64,000 nucleotides of DNA from Rhizophagus irregularis (taxonomy: Eukaryota; Glomeromycota; Glomeromycetes; Glomerales; Glomeraceae), in NCBI RefSeq assembly GCF_026210795.1, contig NC_089454.1, positions 558,001-622,000 on the forward strand, written 5' to 3'. The position numbers and the translations under genes were made by a program. Of this stretch, positions 34,901 through 45,001 are shown one piece after another. A model generated the notes under the pieces. The model searched no databases. It worked only from the letters and a program-made list of their open reading frames with translations, and was not told the DNA's origin. Position 1 is the stretch's first letter, and each line of letters opens with the position of its first letter.

Positions 34901-34934
34901 GTATTGTTTAAAAATTCAAGGTTTCTGTAAAGTA

Positions 34935-35233
34935 CTTAAAACCATCGAATTTTTGAAAAATAAAAAACTTAAATTTTTCCTCATGGTAAAACAACAAAAT
35001 AATAAAATAAAACGCACAGTTATTTTATAAATCACATGATTTGTGTGCTTATGCAGGGGGAATTTTACATATATTTACTATAATATGGAACTGACGTTTG
35101 GTATAATTGTACTTATAACTAATAAAGTGATTATAAAAGGGGTATTTTATATATAAAAAAATCTGGACTAAAAAATGTGTGCCTTAAGGAGGGGAATTCT
35201 TATATGGAAGGTGCCTATAAAGGGGGTCAACTG
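34935..35233 (-). mobile_element. TA-MITE, first half (separated from 50813-50990)
   Basis: Ends with the inverted terminus CAGTTGACCCCCTTTATAGG (complement strand, starting 35233), with TA at 35234-35235. The other half, ending in complement CAGTCAGCCCCTTCTACAAT, lies at 50813-50990. The large transposon, right copy, is inserted at a TA inside this MITE; the halves are now on opposite sides of the whole palindrome because the core is inverted. Confidence 0.7.
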
Positions 35234-35235
35234 TA

Positions 35236-37160
35236 TTGTAGAAAATCAGTTCTGAAGTTAAATATTGAATCCTATAGATAAGTTTCAAGAAGTAATTTTT
35301 AAAAATTATTAAAAAAATGTTTTAATATTTTTTTTTTTTAATATTCTATTATAGTAAGGAATCAGTTACAATGTATTCCATAGGTAAATTTCAAAAAGTA
35401 ATTTTTTTTTATTATTCTATTATAGGAAATCAGTTCCAATGAATCCCATAGGTAAGTTTTAAAAAGTAATTTTTTAAAACAATTAAAAAAATGTTTTTAA
35501 CATTTTTTTCTAATATTCTCAGGCTATTATAAGAAATCAGTTACAATGAACCTTATAAGTAAGTTTTAAAAAGTAATTTTTTAAACTATTAAAAAAACGG
35601 GTTTAACATTTTTTCTAATATTCTATTATAGAGAATTAGTTACAACGAATCTCATAGGTAAATTTTGAAAAGTAATTTTTTAAAACTATTAAAAATTATT
35701 TTAACACATTTTTTCTTAATATTTTATTATAGGGAATTAGTTATAACAAATCCTATAGGTAAGTTTCAAAAAGTAATTTTTTAAATTTTTTAAAACTATT
35801 AAAAAAATATTTTTAACATTTTTTTCCTAATATTCTATTATAGAAAATCGGTTATAACAAATCCTATAAGTAAGTTTTGAAAAAAAAAATTTTAAAACTA
35901 TTAAAAAAATATTTTTAATATTTCTTTTCCTAATATTCTATTATAGGGAATCAGTTATAACAAATTCTATAGGTAAGTTTTGAAAAGTAATTTTTTAAAA
36001 CTATTAAAAAAAATGTTTTTAACATTTTTTTCCTAATATTTTATTATAGAAAATTGATTACAACAAATTTCAGGTCCTGTTGGACCAGTCCCGAACCTGG
36101 TCTAACTAAGTTATTTATAGATTTTATGAATTTAGTGATAATTAAATATAAAAAAAGTGATTTGTGATATTGAGATTCACTTTTTTATATTGATTTTATA
36201 TAAAAAAAGTGAGTTGCGGTATCGCGATTCACTTTTTTATATAATTTTAATATAAAAATGTAAATCACAATATCGCAACTCATTTTTTATATGATTTTAA
36301 TAATATAAAAATTGTATTGCAATATTGCAGAGCATTTTTTATAATTTAAAATTAAATTTACAGCAAACTATACATATATAATTTAAACATAATATAATTT
36401 TATATAGATCTCTTATAAGTTATAACTTACATATCAGATATTTAATGTTTAATTTCTATCTAATATATATTGATACTTTATTAGCTAAGTCTTTTTAAGA
36501 CTTGGTCCGCTTCTGGTCCAAAATTTGAACTTAAAAATCTACAGATCAGGTCCTAAAACCAGATCTTTAGGTTCAGGACCTAGGACTTTACCATTCCTAC
36601 CCATAGGTAAATTTTGAAAAGTAATTTTTCAAAATTATTAAAAAAATGTTTTTAACATTTTTTTTTCTAATATTTTATTATAGGAAATCAGTTCCAAAGT
36701 TAGATACTGAATTCCATAGGTAAGTTTTAAAAAAAAATTTAAAAAATATTAATAAAAAAACATTTTTTTTTATTATTTTATTATAGAGAATTAGCTTCAA
36801 ATTAAATACTGAATCTCATAGGTAATAAGTTTCAGAAATTTTTTCTAAAACTTATAAAAAAATGTTAATAAAAAATGTTTTTTTTTATTATTCTATTATA
36901 GGGAATCAGCTCCAAGTTAGATACTGAATCCTATAGATTAGTTTCAAAAATTTTTTTTTAAGACTATTAAAAAAATGGTAATAAACATTTTTTTATTATT
37001 CTATTTATTTTATTATAAAGAATCAGCTTTAATGAATATACTGAAATCCCATAGGTAAGTTTTAACTTTCAAAACTTTTTTTTTAAAAAAACTTTCTTTA
37101 TTTTTTTTATAGGGAATTAACTCCAACCTGAATACTAGATTCTAGATAAAGTTTTAAAAG
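35236..37160 (+). repeat. Tandem array of exon/intron-like units
   Basis: About 13 units. Each has a 26-nt or 35-36-nt block such as GAAATCAGTTCCAATGAATC...CATAG, followed by an intron-like block of about 75-90 nt: GTAAGTTTT at the start, TCTAAT near the end, and TTCTATTATAG at the end. The 35-36-nt blocks (36600-37160) can be read as ESVPKLDTE-like peptides in a phase-preserving way. The 26-nt blocks (35340-36070) lack 10 nt and are not frame-preserving. An unrelated insertion at 36071-36601 interrupts the array. It resembles tandem micro-exon genes of secreted repeat proteins but no signal-peptide exon was found; it could be a satellite. Confidence 0.6.
36071..36601. mobile_element. Insertion with four tandem hairpins in the array
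   Basis: A non-array segment with CAGGTCCTG...GGACCAGTCC at the left and AGGTCCTGAACC/GGTAGGAATGG (complement) at the right. Between 36140 and 36350 are four consecutive hairpins built from TATAAAAAAAGTGA...TTCACTTTTTTATA with loops rich in GATATTG/GCGATT. The repeated GGTCC words at both ends suggest a transposon, but the terminal repeats are unclear. Confidence 0.4.
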
Positions 37161-38179
37161 TATAAGAAAAATAGGATAGTATTAGTAGTATTTCTGATTT
37201 TGTATTTTCAATAATTAATAAATTTAAACTATTAAATGAAATTATTGTAAATATCAAATAAAATATATGCAATTAAAGGATTTCTTAATTCTTATTGTTA
37301 TAAATTTGGGTGCTTTGCAGTAAAAAAGGACGAAATTACTGAAAAAATTCAAATTTTCTTTTATATGCCAAAAATATTCTAAATGCTATAATTTGTTCAG
37401 ACTTTATATTAACTCATTTTTTATTTTTTTTAGTAATTTCGTTTCTTTCTACTGCAAAATGCCCATTTATCAAAAGTTATCAATTGGTATACTGATATGT
37501 TAAATAGTAAATATCCTATTGGTAACTATTAATACCTAATTAAACTCTATTGAATATCCTGATTAAAACCTAAGTATTCTTCTTTTATGCCATTTTTTTG
37601 GTAGCAATTAAGTTTACCAATTAATGAAAATTGAAAAAAAATAGACTAATTAAATGGAATTATTGGTTTCCGATTTGGCATTATTTGACTGATATATATA
37701 ATTTAGTTTTAACAAATTTAAAGATGTTTAGTCTCAATATTTTTTACCTACCTTAAATAAGCCTAGAAATAAACCACTAAAAAAGGATCAAAAGAAAAAT
37801 CAAAACAAAAATTCTAATATTTTACACAAAAATTTGAATAAACAGAAACAGGAGGAGAAGTCTTTTAAAAATAAAAATATAAATAAAAAATAAAAAGGCT
37901 TTTAATAGTGACAAACTTACTATTCTAAAATTCAAATATTATTACAATCATTGGCCAATTAACAGAATGTTAAGAACTTTGATAAAGAATATATGTAATA
38001 TGTAGTATACTTACTATCAGATTAAGTCTGATCAGATTCAGATTAAATTTAAAACTAATCTAATTTAGATCAGATCAAATTAAATTAAATTTAATTAATT
38101 TCAAATCAGATTGAATTTAAGTAAAATCTAATTTAATCTAATTTAATCTGTTAGAAGTACTAGAAAAGGAATTTTCCTC
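37161..38179. other. Core spacer containing a small foldback MITE
   Basis: AT-rich DNA of the central core. 37301-37480 is a small inverted-repeat element: GCTTTGCAGTAAAAAAGGAC then GAAATTACT on the left, answered by AGTAATTTCG...CTACTGCAAAATGC on the right (arms about 35 bp). 38030-38150 is an AAATTAAAT/ATCAGATT low-complexity tract. No gene. Confidence 0.5.
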
Positions 38180-38278
38180 TAAGAAAATAATCATTTACTT
38201 TCATAGTTCCAAAATCCATCTAACAGTATATATGTAGAATCCTTTTAGAATGACAAGTAGTTTAATACTTACTAATAT
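38180..38278 (-). repeat. Displaced right flank of the 20.9 kb insertion site
   Basis: The complement reads ATATTAGTAAGTATTAAACT...TTTTCTTA, matching 20567-20665 over about 99 bp. There this sequence follows the empty TA directly. Here it abuts TA (38279-38280) and the inner end of the right copy. It therefore belongs to the site whose left flank is at 20668-20878, 17 kb away. Confidence 0.9.
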
Positions 38279-38309
38279 TACTTTACAGAAACCTTGAATT
38301 TTTAAACAA

Positions 38310-39120
38310 TACCGAATTGATATAATAATGATGTTAAATAAATATCGTGGCGATATCGATTTGCAAATGATATCATTATGATATCGCAATGATATCATTT
38401 CAATATTAATTCAATATATCGAAATGATATTGTAAAGATATTTGTTTGAAAAAATATCAGATCGATATCATTTCGATATTGTTATAACAACAATGAATTT
38501 TTTGAAAAATGGGAAGTAAATACGATATTAATATGATATCGTTCCAACATTAATTCAATATCAATATGATATCGTAAAGATATCACTTTATAATTATCTA
38601 ATTGACATCATAACGATATTGACGAAACATCAAATCGATATCATATCGATATTTCGATATTGTTATAACAATAATGAAAAATAGAAAGTAAATACGATAT
38701 TAATATGATATCGTTCCAACATTAATTCAATATCAATATGATATCGTAAAGATATCACTTTATAATTATCTAATCGACATCATAACGATATTGACGAAAC
38801 ATCAAATCGATATCATATCGATATTTCGATATTGTTATAACAATAATGAAAAATAGAAAGTAAATACGATATTAATATGATATCGTTCTAACATTAATTC
38901 AATATCAATATGATATCGTAAAGATATCACTTTATAATTATCTAATCGATATTGACAAATAACGAAACGATATCATTTTGATATTGTTATAACAATAATG
39001 ATTTTTTTTAATAAATGCAATATCAATATAATATTATTTTAATATTAATTCAGTATCAAAATAATATCAAAATGATATTATCTATAAAAATATCAAATCA
39101 ATCAAATATCGTTTTATAAT
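38310..39120. repeat. Inner subterminal GATATC array, right copy
   Basis: Mirror image of 34090-34900, again with about three long units carrying TGATATCGTAAAGATATCAC and GTTATAACAATAATGAAAAA. Sequence differences between the mirror units are few. Confidence 0.75.
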
Positions 39121-39418
39121 ATTTTAATAATTTGTAATCTAATTTAAAAGTTAATTTCAATAGATTTAAGTTACCAGTTATTTATTACAATAACAATTTT
39201 AATTACAGATAAAGTATACATTAGTTTAAATATTATATAACAGATAAAAAAAAATATCAATAAATCTATAATAAACTAATTCAATAAATTAGAATTATGA
39301 GTTAAATTGGTGATGTAAGTCAAAACATTATGCCTTAATACTCCAGAATCATAACTCATCAACCCAAAGTTGAGGATTAACCGGGTACCTTGCTTTAGAT
39401 TCAGCGACACTGCCCAAG

Positions 39419-39724
39419 TTGGATGGGGTGTCACAGGTACGCTTTAAGAAGACTCGCTACGACTCTATTGCAAAAAGGATAAGTATATTCGAAAACACCA
39501 GACATAAATTCACCTCAGAAGTTTGGCGGGAAACCCCTATAAACAACTGCAGTTTCATCATTACCAAAATCATTGAATTTAGGGATACAATGAAAAAGTT
39601 CATGAGAATGACGGCTTTAAAAAAAAAATACAAATATATTCTCAACTTTGACAATTCACCCTTATTCTTTGGCCTGGAATTCTCATATGACTGCATTATT
39701 GTTGTTTGTAATTTGATCCATTGA
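39419..39724 (+). CDS. Gene D: 101-aa unknown protein, right copy
   Basis: An open frame starting MDGVSQVRFKKTRYDSIAKR, identical to the left copy except for Asp in IIEFRDTMKK. That both copies keep the full frame, while genes A, B and C each have frame breaks in at least one copy, is weak evidence that it is coding. It has a basic N-terminus and a hydrophobic C-terminal stretch. A splice-like CACAG|GTACGC occurs just after the start, so it might be part of a spliced gene. The function is unknown. Confidence 0.45.
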   Translation: MDGVSQVRFKKTRYDSIAKRISIFENTRHKFTSEVWRETPINNCSFIITKIIEFRDTMKKFMRMTALKKKYKYILNFDNSPLFFGLEFSYDCIIVVCNLIH

Positions 39725-39833
39725 ATCCACCATAAATTGCCTGGCAAAGCGAACTTTTATTAGACAACTATAGCTTCATCAACAAACGTTGCAATGTGTT
39801 TGGACGAATGACATCCTGTTTAATAAATTTTAA

Positions 39834-39917
39834 ATGGGCAAACGTGGACCTAAAACCCATTATAAGGTAGGCTGCAAGAAGTGCAAAGCAACCTACTTAA
39901 CCCACGAGTGGGTCTAA
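39834..39917 (+). CDS. 27-aa micro-ORF with KRGPK and CKKC, right copy
   Basis: Begins MGKRGPKTHYKVGCKKCKAT and ends in EWV before TAA. The stop is earlier than in the left copy because one T is added in GGTCTAAGG. It lies about 110 bp downstream of gene D on the same strand, so the two could belong to one spliced transcript. The KRGPK patch and CxxC pair suggest nucleic-acid binding; this is inference. Confidence 0.35.
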   Translation: MGKRGPKTHYKVGCKKCKATYLTHEWV

Positions 39918-41085
39918 GGGTTAGGGAATTAATTACACGCCAAACACACACAAGTTGGTATGGAGTTAAAAGTCTTACAAACTAAAAATTATTTTTGCCA
40001 CTTAATTCTCCAATAATCAATGTTATAAAAAAGTTACTTACGACTTAAGCCTACTTAATTATATATAAAACGACACTTCGAACAGACAGAGCTCATGATA
40101 TATGAGAATATCCCATCATGCCCTATTTTAACCTTTGATTAAAGGATTTTCGTTGCGTTAATTATATAAGCTTTACGCCTATATAACATAAGCTTACACC
40201 TATATAATTCAAGTCCGCCTTTTCCTATAACACACTATGCACGACGGCAAACGGTATAGGAGGAAGACTCTACTTTCAGAAAGAAAGTTTTTTTTTCAAA
40301 AAAAAAAAAGTACAAATAAATAGCGGTTAAATAAAATAGTGGTTAAATTGACTTTTTAGGAATTAATAGGCCTTATAGCGCTTATAATATACGCGATCAT
40401 TTAATATACGTGATCATTTAATCAGACAATTTATTAAATTTGGTATTACACGAACTTGATCAACCTGATAATTGTTTAGTCTCTTTATAGGTGGATATTT
40501 CTTAAATTATCACCTGAACTTTTCAATTTTTTGCAGAATCGAAGATGGAAACCGGAAAAGTATTCTGATTCAGAATTTTTTTTTAAGAAATGTGTTTGTT
40601 ATTTTGTAAATTACCAGTCAGAATTGGCTTAAACTTTAAAGTTCTTACTTTACGCAAATGTTACGCAAATGTATTCTTTTTGATCTGTATAAGAACGTCA
40701 AATATATAGAGATATTTAGGCCGTATATACTAAAGAAGAAACGTCATATAATAACCATTCCATTTTTAACAAAACAACAATTACTTTTTAAACTTCAAAA
40801 TGTTATATCTTAGGCAAACATTTTATAGTTTTATACATCCATTTTATTTTATATTATTATCACTCGACATTATGGTATAATGTTTAGAATAATGATGTTT
40901 CATATTATCATTTGCTTGTAAAATTTACTAAATTTATTCAATGTAATATCGTTATAAAATGCATAATTTTATAAAAAAATTAGAGCGTTTGCTAAGATTT
41001 ATTACTATGTATAATTTAATATTATTATTAATAACTATGATTAAAGGATATGAAGTATCAGTACAGTATAAATAAAATAACTTAC
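39918..41085. other. Element interior between genes D and C, right copy
   Basis: Mirror of 32128-33289. No exon recognised. It includes the short direct repeat ATATACGYGATCATTTA near 40390-40425 and the GC-richer block CACGACGGCAAACGGTATAGG near 40240. It may hold the ends or control regions of the convergent genes C and D. Confidence 0.45.
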
Positions 41086-42265
41086 CGATAAAGAATCAAC
41101 GATCTTATTTCCGCTCCTAGAAGGGATCGTTAATTTTTTAGTCATATTATCTAATTCTTTAACGGCGGACAAATTTTTTCCGTTCCACGAAACCTTAAAG
41201 GTTTCTCTTACGAAATCAACCAACGGTATTGAATCCTCCATTTCTTGTTAATTCTGAAATATTAACAGCTACAAGCTGTCAGCTTAAAATCTTTTGGACA
41301 AATTCTTCATCAACGTAATCTATAAGTTCCTTTTGAGATAAACTTCCAGTAGATGCTCTATAATTAAATTAATAATTAATACAAACAGCACTATTTGGTT
41401 AGCTACGAAACAATTAAATAAATACCTGTTTTTTCTTATTTCTTTAAATTCTTTTACAGAAGTTAAAATAATTTGGTTAAACTTATTTCTGAAATCGATA
41501 AAAAATTTTCGGGTTTTTTGGGTTTTTTCAGGTAGCTTTTAGCTTCGTTCGAATGTATTTTTATTTTGAAAATTTTTGTTATCAACTCATCAAAAACTTC
41601 ACCACGTGGACTTCTTGCACGTAAAAAAAGACACTTGACACTTTCGTCTCATAGACGAATTTTATCCTAAAATATTAAAAATACATTATTTAAAAGATTT
41701 AGACATAATAAAATCATGTTAATTTAATACTTACGTCCGTAATTTTACTGGATGATGAGATAGCAACATCCGTATTGTTCATTTCTAAGGCTAATCTTAA
41801 AATTTCCGGATGGTCGACGAGCCAAGAACTATTTCTAAATTTGACTTTCGATTGAAATACTTCGGGTTTTTTATCATCTTCCGTCTTACTCTCATCATCA
41901 TCATCATTATCATCATCATCATCATCATCATCATCGTCATCATCATCATCATTACTTCTTTTTTCATTTACTACTATAACTTCTTTATCAGCAGATTCGG
42001 CAGCTTCTTTATTACTATTTTTACTTTTTTTCATCAACTGATTGGCTTTCTCAATGTCAATATCTCTTCTTTTTTTCGTAATTTGTTTTCTTTTCGATCC
42101 TATTATACATATTTTTGGTATTTATTAATTATTCTTCTTACATATAACTATATAAGCAAAACTTACTATAAATTTACAAAAGAGTTATATTTACATACCT
42201 CCTTCAACTTCCATTTCTTGATTATCATCAGACGATTTATTAGGTAATTTACGTTTAGTCGTCAT
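41086..42265 (-). CDS. Gene C: Lys-rich/poly-Asp protein, right copy
   Basis: The better preserved of the two copies. It starts at 42265 (MTTKRKLPN...EVEG); after an intron come GSKRKQITKKRRDIDIEKAN, an Asp run of about 14 residues with DNDDDDESKTED, and LVDHPEILRLALEMNN. A GTAAGT donor follows after KITD near 41733. The next exon carries KIRL then a stop at TGA in place of the TGG found in the left copy (near 41650; one base from Trp). After it come LRARSPRGEVFDELITKIF, TSVKEFKEIRKN, SQKELIDYVDEEFVQKILS and KELDNMTKKLTI...KIVDSL. Later exons are not seen. Strongly basic then acidic, with no known domain; perhaps an accessory nuclear protein of the transposon. Its start faces gene A. Confidence 0.5.
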
Positions 42266-43494
42266 AATATAAAAAAAAATATGAGCGAAAAAAAAAGTGG
42301 AACAACCTTTTTGTTTAAAAGTAGGTGATATTTATCGAGAAAATATGAATGAATAAAAAATGTAGAGCAACTTTCTTGCTCAAAAAAAGTAGATGATAAA
42401 TATTGAATGAACAAAAAAAAGGGCGAGGTTATCATGATATAATTTTGAGATTTTAGCTATTGTAATTATGATTGTAGTATTTAATTGGAAAATATACATG
42501 ATCTTAATATCATTGTGTATCGTGTAGAATGCAGGATCAGTTAAAAATATCAGGAGATGGGAAAACTAAAAATTATGATTTCTAGAAGATCGAAAATTAA
42601 ATTTAATTAATATAAATAAATTATTACAATATCGAATTTCATTCAGTGAAATTTTTTTTTACATGGAAGATTACCTCAAATCAATTTTACGGTTTCAAAT
42701 TTATTATATTTTTCAGGCTATACGTGGAATGAGAAGAAAAATAATGGAAAGGTGAGAAGAAAAATGATCGGTAGAAGAAAAGGAGTGAGAAGAAAAATGA
42801 TCAGTAGAAGAAAAGGAGTGAGAAGAAATTAATGGAATATTACGTTTTGAATTTCCATTTTTATGTGTGATACGATGACATGCAAGAAAAAAAAATTTAT
42901 AAGATCCTGGTACTCTTGACGGAAAAATAACTGAGCCAATGAACCATGTGATGATCCTATCTAACTAAGCCATATCTATTTAGTGTAAGCCTCTTGGATT
43001 GATTACATAAAAAATAGATGGGATCTACAGTAGTAGACTTACAATGATATTTGAAAAATACCGATATATTGATTGAAATTGTGAAATTACTGATAGGAAA
43101 GAGTTTTAATACATATTGGTGTAATCAAATATCGGTATATAAAGTATCAACTATTCAAATAATACAAGTCATGTGCAACTAATCATTTGTTTAATTGTTC
43201 GATAATATTCCTAAAACGGAGTAAATTAAGATCGAATTAAGTTCGTTACGGTGTAAATTAAGGTTAGCTTAAAATTCAGTATAATTGTAATATATCATCG
43301 CAGTGTAATATGAAATATAATCAAGGAAGGACATGCGTGATTTAAAATATTATATTTTATAATTATAAAGTATAAAGATAACATTTTAACTCATTTTTTA
43401 TTAATAGAATTTGTTTATTTATTTTTATTTATATATATTAATTAATGCAATATTACTATAATTATATTTTTAAAATAAATTGATAAATCAAAAA

Positions 43495-43905
43495 ATTGAG
43501 TGTATTCAATGTTAAATAAATTAATTAAAGATGATTGCATTAGAACTAAAAAATTTAGGCAAGATCGTAAAAATAAACTCAAAGAAATCAAAAAAAAATA
43601 TGTGCGTATTCAATGTTAAATAAATTAATTAAAGATGATTGCATTAGAACTAGACAAGATCGTAAAAATAAACTCAAAGAAATCAAAAAAAATTAGTGTG
43701 TATTCATTGTTAAATAAATTAATTAAGGATGATTGCATTAGAACTAAAAAATTTAGACAAGATCGTAAAAATAAACTCAAAGAAATCAAAAAAAATTATG
43801 TGCGTATTCAATGTTAAATAAATTAATTAAGGATGATTGCATTAGAACTAAAAAATTTAGACAAGATCGTAAAAATAAACTCAAAGAAATCATAATAAAT
43901 TTATT
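43495..43905. repeat. Four tandem units of about 107 bp upstream of gene A, right copy
   Basis: Mirror of 29325-29745, with units GATGATTGCATTAGAACTA...CAAGATCGTAAAAATAAACTC. The second unit is shortened by loss of the AAAAATTTAG segment. The array ends about 55 bp before the gene A start codon and lies in the divergent A/C interval, where it may bind a regulator or the transposon's own Myb/SANT protein. Confidence 0.8.
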
Positions 43906-43960
43906 ATAAATATAGAGCCTTTTCTTGACATTTTCCCCATCAAACTAATAATATTTAATA

Positions 43961-44518
43961 ATGGCAGCATTAAACTTAAACGCAAATCTTCCAGTATACA
44001 TTCAATGGCCCGATGACGCTGCTTTGACCTTAATTCAGCGTCGTCGGGCCTATCAGCCCTTATTCACCACAACGAGGTTACATGACCAAAACCAATTATG
44101 GCGTGGAATTGCTCGTGATATACGAAACAACCACATATTCAGGCCAACTAGAAAACAATGTAGAGAGAAATGGAATGCGCTAAAGTCGAGGTACGAGAAT
44201 TTAGAGAGATTAATAAACAGAAATCCTGAAGGATATCTCACTTGTACCCCAACTTTGCATGACGAGAGATTCCACCAGGAACTCTCTGACGAGTTTTGGA
44301 GAGTGGAGCGTAAGTATTTATTATTTAACTGATTTTTTCATTAATTCATTGCATTTATATTAATACTTGCTTTGTTTTAAGCATTAGTCCAGGCCGCCCG
44401 GAGAAATAGGATGGATCGTAGGACATACGAGTATAGAGAGCGCAAGCGCTCTCGCTCCCGATCCCTCTACTACCACCGAGAGCGCAGGCGCTCTCGTTCT
44501 CGATCTCCCTACCACTGA
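43961..44518 (+). CDS. Gene A: Myb/SANT-like DNA-binding protein with RS tail
   Basis: Two exons, 43961-44309 and 44382-44518, joined at GAGC|GTAAGT...TTTTAAG|CATTAG, giving 161 residues in one frame. Residues about 35-100 look like a trihelix/Myb-SANT fold (LHDQNQLWRGIARDI, FRPTRKQCREKWNALKSRYE with the typical C-x(3)-W-x(3)-Y spacing). Exon 2 encodes an Arg/Ser/Tyr/His tail with two RERRRSRSRS-like repeats. Myb/SANT proteins often accompany DNA transposases (as in Harbinger elements) and bind terminal DNA. The RS tail is unusual for them and recalls splicing factors. It stands between gene B and the divergent gene C. This copy is intact; the left copy is frameshifted. Confidence 0.7.
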
Positions 44519-44569
44519 GAGCGCGGGCGCTCTCACCGACGTCATAGATTTTTTATTTTTTATTTTATT

Positions 44570-44765
44570 ATTTTAATATATTTTATTTTATTTTATTATT
44601 ATGTTTTATTTTATTTTAATATTATGTTTTATTTTATTTTATTATTATATGTTTTATTTTATTATATGTTTTATTTTATTTAATTATTATTATGTTTATA
44701 TTATTATATGTTTTATTTTATTTTATTATTATGTTTTATATTATTATATATTTTATTTTATTTTC
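44570..44765. repeat. TTTTATTTTATTATTATG low-complexity tract, right copy
   Basis: Mirror of 28440-28635, between the gene A stop and the gene B start. A simple repeat of TTTTATTTTATT and ATTATGTTTTA words with small indels relative to the left copy. Confidence 0.6.
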
Positions 44766-45001
44766 ATTCAATAAATGACTATTTTCGATAATATTATTTG
44801 TCATACCAATTGTCATTAACCATATACAGCCGGTTTAATTGACCCTAAATTTTGTGTAGCCAAATCGGCAGTAATTTAACCGAATTGATTACTTAATTGC
44901 ATTTTTTTTTTGCCGACACACTAATAGTATTTAATAAATTTAGTTCTAATTAAATTTATAAAATTCTAATTAAATTTGAATTATTTTAAATTGTTATAAA
45001 G

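Larger units (their letters stand above)
20879..34932 (-). mobile_element. Large Plavaka/CACTA-like transposon, left copy
   Basis: The outer terminus CTTTGCTGAAACTTGGAG (20879) and the inner terminus, complement CTTTACAGAAACCTTGAA (ending 34932), are imperfect inverted repeats; TA flanks both (20877-20878, 34933-34934). The length is 14054 bp, or about 12.6 kb without the insertion 23722-25144. GATATC-rich arrays lie inside each end. Genes from the outer end: B transposase (minus), A Myb/SANT-RS (minus), C acidic protein (plus), micro-ORF (minus), D (minus). The near-identical inverted copy is 38281-50810. A TA target, long subterminal arrays and a Plavaka-like transposase point to the CMC (CACTA/Mirage/Chapaev) group; that assignment is inference. 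Confidence 0.85.

Noticed and set aside
35236-37160. CRISPR array
   Set aside because: Units are nearly identical throughout with no unique spacers, the repeats are AT-rich and intron-like, and the genome is eukaryotic.
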